NCBI GenBank assembly: GCA_015229045.1
Contig: JADGCJ010000014.1
Coordinates: 1-30,047, forward strand
Length of the DNA stretch: 30,047 nucleotides
Reading direction: 5' to 3'
Source: Magnetococcales bacterium
GTDB lineage: Bacteria; Pseudomonadota; Magnetococcia; Magnetococcales; DC0425bin3
Shown here: positions 1 to 7,019 of the stretch, one piece after another
Layout of the letters: the number at the start of each line of letters is the position of its first letter
Position numbering within the stretch: position 1 is the first letter of the stretch
Made by a program: the position numbers and the translations under genes
Notes under the pieces: generated by a model
Told to the model about the DNA's origin: nothing
The model's input: the letters and a program-made list of their open reading frames with translations, nothing else
Database searches by the model: none

Positions 1-324
1 GACAAAGGCTTTCATGTCCAGGCCTTTCTTGAGGGGGTACTGAATAGTTACGAAAGCACAAGCATAGCAGACCCGCCGCTTAAGCAACATGTATACCGGA
101 CATCCTCTTAATGTGACACGGGTCTGCTTCGACGTCGCGGAGCTGTCGATGATGGCAGCCAGGGGGAGCACGAAGGTCGATCCCTCTTTTTCTTCACGAT
201 CGACCAGGTCTTTGATTCGCTCATAGTTCCAATGATCTTCCTTGGGACCGCAAGTCTCTTTTCCGGGGATGCGCAACAGGCAGCATAGGACAGTTGTGTC
301 AAAGATCAACACCTTTTTACCCAT
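1..324 (-). CDS. PIN-like domain protein, partial at left edge and probably rearranged
   Basis: The frame is open from an ATG at 324 to the window edge (108 codons, no stop). The N-terminus MGKKVLIFDTTVLCCLL has the beta-strand plus Asp pattern (D9) of PIN-type nuclease domains, and a second hydrophobic strand follows at residues 60-67 (TFVLPLAAII). The ATG lies inside the end of the upstream ATPase gene in an 8-base overlap (ATGGGTAA), so the two are probably translationally coupled. After about residue 67 the protein turns rich in Arg, Cys and Thr, and I cannot see the conserved Glu expected shortly after this strand in intact PIN-like proteins. The DNA there contains a 10-base inverted repeat (66-75 and 119-128). 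An ATG at 15 in the same frame has an AGAAAGG sequence seven bases upstream and could be the start of a different gene. The family call is from pattern only. Intactness is doubtful. Confidence 0.55.
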   Translation of the reverse strand, partial: MGKKVLIFDTTVLCCLLRIPGKETCGPKEDHWNYERIKDLVDREEKEGSTFVLPLAAIIDSSATSKQTRVTLRGCPVYMLLKRRVCYACAFVTIQYPLKKGLDMKAFV

Positions 325-1438
325 GCGCGACTTTTCCCTTGTTGCGCATCGCCTCCTCGATCCGGCCAGACGCAGCCAGACGACCCACCGGACCAAAAGC
401 CAGGAGTTTGGCCAATTGGGGGGCCTCTTCGAGGGGAGTCAGACGGCTCTCCCCGGAGTGTGGATCGCGGTGGACGACCGTGATAAAAGGCAGCATCTCC
501 GGACCCAGGGCATCGAGCAGGGCCGGGTTGTGCGTGGTTAGCAGAACATCCACGCCGCGTTTTTTTCCCTCTTCCTTGAGCATTTGCACGAGCAGGCCAG
601 CCCGGGAGGGGTGCAGACCACTATCCACATCTTCGATGACGAGCAGCGATCCGGCAGGGCGGGTGAACAGGGCGGTCAGAATGGCCAGAAGCCGTAACGT
701 GCCATCGGACATGCTGCGGGCATCGATGATTTGGCTCTTGGTATTGTCACCTCCCCATTTTTCTTCACAATAGAGCATGGCATCTTCTTGCAGGCGCCCC
801 ACCTGCTCGGCCCAGATACGTTGAAAATCCCCTTCGGGCAAATGTTGGCAGTAGCGTTTGAACAACTCCTCAAGTTCTCTTTTTTTGTTTGCCTCCAGTG
901 CGGCCATGACCCCGGCGATGTTGGATGCGTCAGGGTTCAAGGTATCTGTGAAGGCTGAAAATCCACGCATTCTGGAGGGGATGGGATCGAGAATGAAAAT
1001 GTTCCGAAAAATGGTTTTCACCTCATTTTCGATTTGTTGATCAGCAAGCCGATCGTCATGATCCAGATGACTCAGTCGGTCCATCTGACGATTTGTCGTG
1101 TTAAATGCGACGCCGCACTGATTGGCCTGAACCTGGGCGCGTATGGAATAGACATAGTCCGTGATCTCGCCAACATCGAACACAGCCGATAGAGTAAAAA
1201 TATATTGACCCTGTTTGGCAGCCCACTTGGTGCCGCCGCGCAAGCCGGGAAAATGATCGGTGCCATGGAGCGCCTGCGTCGGATCGATGCCATCGATGAC
1301 CCGCTGCATGAACAGCAGGGCATCGACGACATTGGACTTGCCGCTGGCGTTGGTGCCGATCAGGACGGTCAGAGGGTCGATGTGGAGCGTTGCATCCTCG
1401 AAGCTTTTCCAGTGGCGCAGGGTCAATTCCTTGAGCAT
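317..1438 (-). CDS. AAA family ATPase (RecF/SMC/OLD-like)
   Basis: This 373-residue protein is an ABC-type ATPase of the AAA_15/AAA_21 kind related to RecF and OLD proteins. Walker A is GTNASGKS (residues 28-35) right after the typical N-terminal strand LKELTLRHWKSF. A signature-like SMSDGT is at about 242-247, Walker B is LLVIEDVDSGLHP with the acidic pair E269/D270, and a switch His lies in LLTTHNPALLDAL. There is no long coiled coil as in true SMC proteins, so the arm domain is short. The start ATG is only three bases from the stop of ppk2, and the 3' end overlaps the PIN-like gene. Such ATPase plus nuclease-like pairs are common in defence or DNA-repair modules, but no specific named system can be assigned. 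The ATPase fold is certain; the role is unknown. Confidence 0.85.
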   Translation of the reverse strand: MLKELTLRHWKSFEDATLHIDPLTVLIGTNASGKSNVVDALLFMQRVIDGIDPTQALHGTDHFPGLRGGTKWAAKQGQYIFTLSAVFDVGEITDYVYSIRAQVQANQCGVAFNTTNRQMDRLSHLDHDDRLADQQIENEVKTIFRNIFILDPIPSRMRGFSAFTDTLNPDASNIAGVMAALEANKKRELEELFKRYCQHLPEGDFQRIWAEQVGRLQEDAMLYCEEKWGGDNTKSQIIDARSMSDGTLRLLAILTALFTRPAGSLLVIEDVDSGLHPSRAGLLVQMLKEEGKKRGVDVLLTTHNPALLDALGPEMLPFITVVHRDPHSGESRLTPLEEAPQLAKLLAFGPVGRLAASGRIEEAMRNKGKVAHG

Positions 1439-1441
1439 GGC

Positions 1442-2293
1442 TCAATCCACGCCCGTCTCTTCCTTGACGGTACGCACGATGCGCCGGTCATAGTTCAGCA
1501 GCGAGCGGACTTTGCCCGGATAGTCGACTTGACTCAAGAAGTAACGAATGCTGTTGATCCTGGCCCTTTTTTTGTCATCGGACTTGATGATGATCCAGGG
1601 GGATTCCGCCGTGGAGGAGTAGAAGAACATCTCCTCTTTGGCGCGGGTGTAGGCTTGCCATTTGTCTTGTGATTCACGATCCACCGGACTCAACTTCCAC
1701 TGCTTGAGGGGATCGGTCATGCGGCGGTTGAAGCGGCGCAGCTGCTCTTCCTTGCTGACGGAAAAATAAAATTTGAATAAAACGATGCCGGAGGCCACCA
1801 GCATGCGCTCAAATTCAGGGACCGAGCGGAGAAACTCCCGGACCTCGTCTTTGGAACAAAACCCCATCACCCGCTCGACGCCCGAACGGTTATACCAACT
1901 GCGGTCAAAAAAGCAGATCTCTCCGCCGGAGGGAAGATGGGCCACATAGCGCTGGAAATACCATTGCGAGCGCTCCTTGTCGCTGGGCTTGTCGAGGGCG
2001 ACGACACGGCAGCCACGCGGGTTCATGTGTTCGATAAACCGTTTGATGGTGCCCCCTTTGCCGGAGGCGTCGCGTCCCTCGAACAGGGCCACCACGCGCA
2101 ATCCCCTCTCTTTGGCCCAATTCTGAAACTTGAGCAGCTCGATGTGGAGAGGGGCCATGATCTGTTGATAATCCTGGTCGTTCATTTTCCGGAATTTGGG
2201 ATGCGGTGCCTCGCGCGCGACACGGAGCTCTTCTCCTTCCGGCAGGGCGTTTGACACGGGTTCGACTTTGACAGGTTCGTCATCCATGGGCAT
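1442..2293 (-). CDS. ppk2: Polyphosphate kinase 2 family protein
   Basis: PPK2 enzymes transfer phosphate between polyphosphate and nucleoside diphosphates or monophosphates in the cytoplasm. The P-loop kinase core is clear: Walker A GRDASGKGG (residues 73-81 from the chosen start), Walker B and lid entry FFDRSWYNR (128-136) followed by SGVERVMGF, and the C-terminal block KWKLSPVDRESQDKW typical of single-domain (class I) members. The frame is open to a TTG at 2377, but nothing resembling a ribosome site precedes it. The ATG at 2293 has CGGAG about nine bases upstream and is preferred; an ATG at 2287 is also possible. That gives 283 residues, close to the family's usual 230-300. The gene is divergent from a CHAD-domain gene, a family known to bind polyphosphate, which supports a polyphosphate role. 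The direction of the reaction (GTP/ATP synthesis or polymer synthesis) cannot be read from sequence alone. Confidence 0.93.
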   Translation of the reverse strand: MPMDDEPVKVEPVSNALPEGEELRVAREAPHPKFRKMNDQDYQQIMAPLHIELLKFQNWAKERGLRVVALFEGRDASGKGGTIKRFIEHMNPRGCRVVALDKPSDKERSQWYFQRYVAHLPSGGEICFFDRSWYNRSGVERVMGFCSKDEVREFLRSVPEFERMLVASGIVLFKFYFSVSKEEQLRRFNRRMTDPLKQWKLSPVDRESQDKWQAYTRAKEEMFFYSSTAESPWIIIKSDDKKRARINSIRYFLSQVDYPGKVRSLLNYDRRIVRTVKEETGVD

Positions 2294-2454
2294 GGGAATT
2301 GGCTCCGATTGCAGCACGACATCTTGATTGTCCAAAAGAGGGCATCCTACCCCTTCCTTCGCCTTGAATTCCAGCAAATTGGTTGAATCGATTCTGTATT
2401 CTTATCGTAACAATTTGGAATAAAAATGATTTCCTTGATTCTCTTTCCGGGATT

Positions 2455-2483
2455 TTGACTTTCCGGACAAAGTGTTTCATATT
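2455..2483 (+). promoter_or_regulatory. Candidate sigma70-type promoter for the CHAD gene
   Basis: TTGACT (2455-2460, five of six consensus bases) is followed after 17 bases by CATATT (2478-2483, four of six). Transcription would start near 2490. That leaves too little leader for the GTG at 2495 and so supports translation from the ATG at 2534. This is pattern matching only. Confidence 0.35.
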
Positions 2484-2533
2484 TTATTCAGAAAGTGAAA
2501 AGGTTCAATCAGATGACCATGGGGATTTTCACC

Positions 2534-3463
2534 ATGAAAGGTCTGCTCCCGGAAAAGGGTTTGGTGTTGCAACGGCAATACACCACCCAGGAGGCGTTTC
2601 AGTCTATTTTGCGCCACAATCTGGCCAGTATTGGCATCTGGGAGGGTATTGCCTACGAGGGAGTGAATCCGGAGGGAGTACACCAGATTCGGGTGGCTTT
2701 GCGGCGCTTGCGGTCGGCCCTGGTCTTGTTTCGCCGTGTGGTTCCGCGCGAGGTGACGGCTCTCCTGGACGAAGAGATGCGCTGGTTGGCCTTGGAGGTG
2801 GCTTCGGCCCGGGATCTGGATGTTTTGCTCAACGAAACGCTGAAACACATGACCGGGCGGATCTCCCTGCCGGATGGGGAGAGGCGTTTGCGCAATCTGG
2901 TTCAGCTTCGGCGGGAGGCAGCTTATCAGCAGGTTCGCCATGCCCTGGATGGCGAGCGCTATCAACGCTTCAAAGAGAGCTTCAGCCGCTGGATCGACGA
3001 ACAGGCCTGGTACCAAAGCGATCTTGCAGCCGAACAGCGAGAGGGGTTGATGCAGACCATCGACCTGTATGCCGCTGTGATTCTCGAAAAGCGCTTTGGC
3101 AAGCTGTTGCGCCAGGGGGCAGCGATGGGCAAGATGTCGCCCGCAGAGTTGCACCAATTGCGCATTGCATGCAAAAAGTTTCGCTATGCCCTGGAGTTTT
3201 TCAACCCCTTGTTTGGTAGCAAAGGGGAGGTGTCTGTCCTTTTTGGCAACCTCAAGAAGCTCCAGGAGTTGCTCGGCATTATGAACGATGGCGCTCAGAT
3301 GGTTCCTTTGTTGACGCGCCTCCTGGCTGGGGAGGAGGATCGGGATCTTCTCCAGTATGCCGGGAGTGTGGTCGGCTGGTGCGCTCGCCAGAACGAGGAG
3401 GTCAAGAATCCACTGGGCAAACTGTGGCAGCTGTTCGTCACGAGTCCAGTCCCCTGGCGATGA
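2534..3463 (+). CDS. CHAD domain-containing protein
   Basis: The CHAD (conserved histidine alpha-helical) domain is an all-helical, positively charged fold that binds inorganic polyphosphate. Both diagnostic blocks are present: VHQIRVALRRLRSAL (His at about residue 50) and LHQLRIACKKFRYALEFF (His at about 207), each with the conserved His and Arg/Lys ladder. No N-terminal CYTH (triphosphatase) domain is attached, so this is a stand-alone CHAD protein of about 309 residues. The frame is also open upstream to a GTG at 2495 and ATGs at 2513 and 2519. I chose 2534 because GGGGA lies eight bases upstream and a promoter-like sequence ends at 2483. It is divergent from ppk2, so the two are probably co-regulated parts of polyphosphate metabolism or granule organisation. 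The family is secure; the exact start is not. Confidence 0.9.
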   Translation: MKGLLPEKGLVLQRQYTTQEAFQSILRHNLASIGIWEGIAYEGVNPEGVHQIRVALRRLRSALVLFRRVVPREVTALLDEEMRWLALEVASARDLDVLLNETLKHMTGRISLPDGERRLRNLVQLRREAAYQQVRHALDGERYQRFKESFSRWIDEQAWYQSDLAAEQREGLMQTIDLYAAVILEKRFGKLLRQGAAMGKMSPAELHQLRIACKKFRYALEFFNPLFGSKGEVSVLFGNLKKLQELLGIMNDGAQMVPLLTRLLAGEEDRDLLQYAGSVVGWCARQNEEVKNPLGKLWQLFVTSPVPWR

Positions 3464-3833
3464 GCGCAGGCATCTCGCCCAACCGAATCCATGTCGAGAT
3501 GTGCAGACTCCCCGATCATTTTTTCTCAATTGTACTTTGACGCATATGTAGAATAGGAACACATCTTCTTGTGTAGGGAGTTGATTGTTTGTTTCTCTGT
3601 TCTACAAATAAAAAAGGGAGATCTCTCTCGGGCGACCCCCCCCTCTCTGCCATGTTTTGACACATGGAGTCGAATTTTTTTGGTTCTTATTGACTGGCAT
3701 TCACCAGTTCCGACGCGGTCCTGACCAACATCTCAGGACTGTTACCCGATCCACGCCGGGGCATGATATCCATATCTGAATCGTGCAACACAGCAGCGAT
3801 CCACGCGGAGAAAATCCTCCGGTGGCAGTTGAA
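3464..3833. other. Intergenic region, 370 bases, no gene seen
   Basis: This lies between the convergent ends of the CHAD gene and the small membrane protein gene. Just after the CHAD stop there is a 7-base-pair inverted repeat (CATCTCG and CGAGATG within 3467-3505), with a run of six T about 15 bases beyond it, so a weak terminator is possible. Further on are an A6 run next to an 8-base palindrome GAGATCTC (near 3620) and a run of eight C (3636-3643). I see no convincing coding frame or RNA gene. Confidence 0.5.
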
Positions 3834-4103
3834 TCAGTGGGGTTTTTTCTGTTTCCAGAAAAGGATTCGCCCACAGACATCGCACTTCTTCACGGTCGAG
3901 AGAAAGTAGACCAGGCCAACCGTGGCGAAGAGCGGAATCAAGACGCGGCTCGCAGCAATGACCGGCCCCAACCGAACATCCTGGCGAATAACCTCCCCAG
4001 GATTATTGGAAACCCCAAAGAGCGTGAATAACATGATGGTCACTGCACCAACAAAGATGAGGATCACCGGATTTTTGATCAGGGGTTTTTCACCATGTCC
4101 CAT
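3834..4103 (-). CDS. Small two-helix membrane protein with C-terminal CxxC
   Basis: I do not recognise a named family. From the ATG at 4103, preceded by a strong ribosome site (GGGAGGG five bases upstream), the product is 89 residues. It has two hydrophobic segments, about residues 12-32 (NPVILIFVGAVTIMLFTLFG) and 53-71 (RVLIPLFATVGLVYFLS), and ends with KKCDVCGRILFWKQKK. That basic tail with one CxxC pair is probably cytoplasmic and could bind metal as half of a zinc ribbon or after dimerising. The frame extends upstream to 4187, but the ribosome site decides for 4103. It stands alone between two intergenic regions. The protein is probably real given its start signal and clean membrane topology; its function is unknown. 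Confidence 0.68.
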   Translation of the reverse strand: MGHGEKPLIKNPVILIFVGAVTIMLFTLFGVSNNPGEVIRQDVRLGPVIAASRVLIPLFATVGLVYFLSTVKKCDVCGRILFWKQKKPH

Positions 4104-4314
4104 TGTACCCTCCCACAAGGTAGAAAAACTAAGTAACGTCTTCATTATAGGGGTGCCCCGTAGGTGTGCAAGAAAAATGTTTATCAATAGATACAGTTAT
4201 TTACAAAGAAATCAAGGATTGTTATCTGCCGATAGATTTGACTCGATTCAACCTCGCAACCTGTCCCAAGAGCCTGTTTTTTTGAAAATTTATCGTTAAT
4301 AATAAATTTTTATT

Positions 4315-4328
4315 CGTAGTTAACTACG
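4315..4328. promoter_or_regulatory. Perfect 14-base palindrome, possible operator
   Basis: CGTAGTTAACTACG equals its own reverse complement. It lies in the most AT-rich part of the gap between the small membrane protein gene and comEC. Perfect dyads of this length are typical of dimeric repressor sites, but with no loop they are poor hairpins. Which gene it would control, and by what protein, is not known. Confidence 0.35.
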
Positions 4329-4474
4329 TAAAAACCCTTTTTTCTTCCGCTGGATAGAAATATGGCCCTGCAACCGGGCAGGGTTGAGTGGATTCTCGAC
4401 GGGCTTGATTGATATTATTTGATCGTGTAATAAACAGATCTTTTGATGATGTGCGAGAGTTTAAAAAAGAAGGA

Positions 4475-4519
4475 AAACAGGGTTGCCAGGTGGCGTGTAG
4501 TCTCCTACGCGCCCTGTTT
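4475..4519 (+). other. Strong stem-loop in the comEC leader region
   Basis: GGCGTGTAG (4492-4500) pairs with CTACGCGCC (4505-4513) over nine base pairs with one G-U, closed by the four-base loop TCTC. An outer helix AAACAG (4475-4480) with CTGTTT (4514-4519) can enclose it with an 11-base bulge. A T-rich but interrupted tract follows (4514-4529). It could be a terminator of an unseen transcript or a structured leader about 165 bases before the comEC start. Confidence 0.45.
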
Positions 4520-4693
4520 GTCCTGTTTTGGTCTCTGGATGCCGGATTTGTGTCGTTCGGGGCATGGGATGAAGGGGTCATGAGCAGTATGTAACAGCCC
4601 GCCAACAGATAGCGTTAGATTCTACGATAACGTAACGAAACCGTAACATAAAGAGGGAAGCGGCGTGGCTGCGAGAACCTGGTGGAGGGCAGG

Positions 4694-7000
4694 ATGGGGC
4701 TGTTGCTGACGGCTATGATCCTGGGGATCCTTCTGGTGACAGATACTCCTTTGGGGGAGAACGATCTGTTTTTATTGCGTGGCATGGTTGGGGTGGCAAC
4801 CCTGATTGCCATGGGCAGGCCGCCGTGGGATCGTTCGCGGTGGTATCGGCTTGTTTTGGGTCTGGTCCTGGGTGCGGGAGGGGCGTTATGGGAGGATTGG
4901 CGAGCCACTCATCCCAGGTTTGCACTGCCCATGGAAAAGGGGAGTATGGAGTTCAATGCCCTGGTGGTGGATCGCAACGATCGTGACGATTCGGTGCAGT
5001 TGATCCTGGAGGATTTTGAGTGGTTGGCAGATCACACAGGCATACCGGGGCAGGTCCAGTTGGGTCTTTATCGAGCTGAAGTGACTGTTGATCCGGGTGA
5101 CCGGATTACGGGTGCGGCGCGGCTGCGGCCCCTGATGGATTATCGGGTTCCAGGCGTATTCTCCTACGCTGATTCCTTGCGGCGACAGGGAGTGAAAGCC
5201 AGTGGCTATGCCCAGGAGTCGCCCAGACTGCTGGAAAGAGGATCTCCATGGAACATGAATCGATTGCGGCAGCGGATATCTGTCTGGGTGAGTCGAAACA
5301 TTCCTCCACGGCAGCAGGGATTGGTGGAGGGGATGCTGGTTGGCAAGCGGGGACGCCTTTCTGCAAGCCAAAATGAAAACATGCGCACGGCGGGGTTGAT
5401 CCATCTGGTGGCTATTTCAGGATCCAACCTGGGTTTGGTGGCCGGATGGGTCTTTTTTCTTTTTCGACGGCTTCTGGTCATGATACTGCCTCTTTCGCGC
5501 CGTTTTGATGTCAAGCGCTTGGCGGCTTTGGTGGCTTTGGTGTTCATGCTGGGCTATGCGTCGCTGGCGGGGTGGTCGGTTGCCACGCAGCGGGCGGCCA
5601 TCATGATTGCCGTTTTTCTCTTTGCCATCATGGTTGGCCGGGGAGAACAGACCTGGCGTTCCCTGGGAATTGCGGCAATCCTGATCTTGCTTTTTCAGCC
5701 CAATCAGCTGTTCCAGGCCGGGTTTCAGCTCTCATTCCTGGCAGTGGCGACGTTGTTGGCATGGGGGGAGATCTCCTGGCGCCCGGGATGGCGGCACCAG
5801 CTGTTCAACATGGTGTTGACGACGCTCGTTGTGGGTACCGTCTTGATGCCTGTCACGGCGTATCATTTTCACCAGGGGTCACCTTACGGCATTTTAGCCA
5901 ATATTTTGGCCATTCCCTGGGTCAATCTGGTTTCGGTGCCCATGGGCATGATCGGGTTGATGCTCTTGCCCCTGTCAGCCACGCTGGGCAAGTTTGTTCT
6001 TGTGCTCATGGGTCATACCGTGGAATTGTTTGACGGGTGGGCCGCCTGGATCAGCACTTTGCCGGGGGCATGGATGCGTTTTCCAGGACCGCCATTGCCG
6101 GGTTTCGTTCTCATGCTGCTGGCTGGGGCAGGTTGGCTTGTCTGGCGGCGATTCTGGTTGCGGACCGGGTGTCTGGTGCTGGTGATTTGCGGCTGGTATT
6201 GGCCGCATCGTGCCCCGCCAGCGACATCCCTGCAACTCTCCATCCTGGACGTGGGGCAGGGACAGAGTCTCCTTCTGCATGCACCCAACGGCAGGTGGTC
6301 GGTCATGGATGCGGGCGGGCCTGCGACACCGCGTTTCAATGTCGGTGAGAGTGTGATCTCGCAAAACCTCTGGTATCATGGGGTGCACAGGCTGGAGCGT
6401 ATGGTGTTGAGCCATCCGGATCTGGATCACGTTTCGGGTGCGGCGCAGCTGTTGCGCAACTTTCCGGTCGAGGAGTTGTGGCTTGGCTATTTTCCGCAAG
6501 AAGAGAAACAGCGTACCTACTATAAACAGATCATTGAGCTGGCGCACAAGCAAGGCACGCTCATTCGGCGTTTTCAGGCGGAGTTCAGCTCCCGGGTGGG
6601 CGATGTCAATTTTCGCGTACTGCCCCCCTACCAGGAGGGAAAGAAGGATAACGATCGCAGTCTGGTCTTGGAGGTGACTCATGGTACGCAGCGATTTTTA
6701 TTTCCCGGCGATATCCAAAAGGCAGGCGAGCGTTGGCTCGTGGAGCATGGCGAGGTACAGCCGGTCGCCCTTTTGCTGGTCTCTCATCACGGCAGTGCCG
6801 GTTCCAGCACGCCAATTTTTGTCGACAAGATACGTCCCGCGCATGCGGTCTTCAGTGTCGGGCGGTGGAATCGTTATGGATTTCCCAGGGAGGCCAGCCT
6901 GGAGCGGTGGACGGCTGCCGGGGCCAGGCTTTGGCGGACCGACCAGGATGGTACACTCATCTTTCGTTCCGATGGACAGCGCCTGGTGAGGGTGCCCTGA
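4694..7000 (+). CDS. comEC: ComEC/Rec2 family DNA internalisation protein
   Basis: ComEC is the inner-membrane channel that brings single-stranded DNA into the cytoplasm during natural transformation. All three parts are visible in order. First come N-terminal membrane segments and an OB-fold-like region (about 75-160). Next is the multi-helix Competence domain (about 220-510), with the typical GLIHLVAISGSNLGLV start. Last is a C-terminal metallo-beta-lactamase-like domain with ILDVGQGQSLLL, the metal-site motif SHPDLDHVSG (H574, D578, H579) and SHHGSAGSS (H698, H699). Length (768 residues) is normal. ATG 4694 has GGAGG five bases upstream; a GTG at 4682 is in frame but lacks such a site. No other competence gene is nearby. 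It is followed after 19 bases by the next gene and may be co-transcribed with it. Confidence 0.95.
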   Translation: MGLLLTAMILGILLVTDTPLGENDLFLLRGMVGVATLIAMGRPPWDRSRWYRLVLGLVLGAGGALWEDWRATHPRFALPMEKGSMEFNALVVDRNDRDDSVQLILEDFEWLADHTGIPGQVQLGLYRAEVTVDPGDRITGAARLRPLMDYRVPGVFSYADSLRRQGVKASGYAQESPRLLERGSPWNMNRLRQRISVWVSRNIPPRQQGLVEGMLVGKRGRLSASQNENMRTAGLIHLVAISGSNLGLVAGWVFFLFRRLLVMILPLSRRFDVKRLAALVALVFMLGYASLAGWSVATQRAAIMIAVFLFAIMVGRGEQTWRSLGIAAILILLFQPNQLFQAGFQLSFLAVATLLAWGEISWRPGWRHQLFNMVLTTLVVGTVLMPVTAYHFHQGSPYGILANILAIPWVNLVSVPMGMIGLMLLPLSATLGKFVLVLMGHTVELFDGWAAWISTLPGAWMRFPGPPLPGFVLMLLAGAGWLVWRRFWLRTGCLVLVICGWYWPHRAPPATSLQLSILDVGQGQSLLLHAPNGRWSVMDAGGPATPRFNVGESVISQNLWYHGVHRLERMVLSHPDLDHVSGAAQLLRNFPVEELWLGYFPQEEKQRTYYKQIIELAHKQGTLIRRFQAEFSSRVGDVNFRVLPPYQEGKKDNDRSLVLEVTHGTQRFLFPGDIQKAGERWLVEHGEVQPVALLLVSHHGSAGSSTPIFVDKIRPAHAVFSVGRWNRYGFPREASLERWTAAGARLWRTDQDGTLIFRSDGQRLVRVP

Positions 7001-7019
7001 GCCGTTCCGATACCCGATC

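Larger units (their letters stand above)
4104..4693. other. Intergenic region, 590 bases, AT-rich, upstream of comEC
   Basis: This stretch is visibly richer in A and T than the flanking genes, especially 4180-4345. It holds a perfect 14-base palindrome (4315-4328), a small perfect stem-loop (CCCTGC 4366-4371, GCAGGG 4378-4383) and a larger stem-loop (4475-4519), the first and last listed separately. A short open frame starting with TTG at 4409 has no supporting signal. No tRNA or other RNA gene is recognisable. Confidence 0.5.

Noticed and set aside
66..128. 10-base inverted repeat as terminal repeats of an insertion sequence
   Set aside because: The repeats are only 43 bases apart, too short for an element with a transposase, and no target duplication was seen. 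It is kept only as context for the disrupted PIN-like gene.
3600..3645. A6 run, GAGATCTC palindrome and C8 run as a terminator for the small membrane gene
   Set aside because: I could not fold a convincing stable stem next to the T run on the minus strand. The signal stays within chance expectation.
4409..4594. A 61-codon plus-strand frame upstream of comEC
   Set aside because: It starts with TTG without a ribosome site and overlaps the strong stem-loop, and no homology is recognised.
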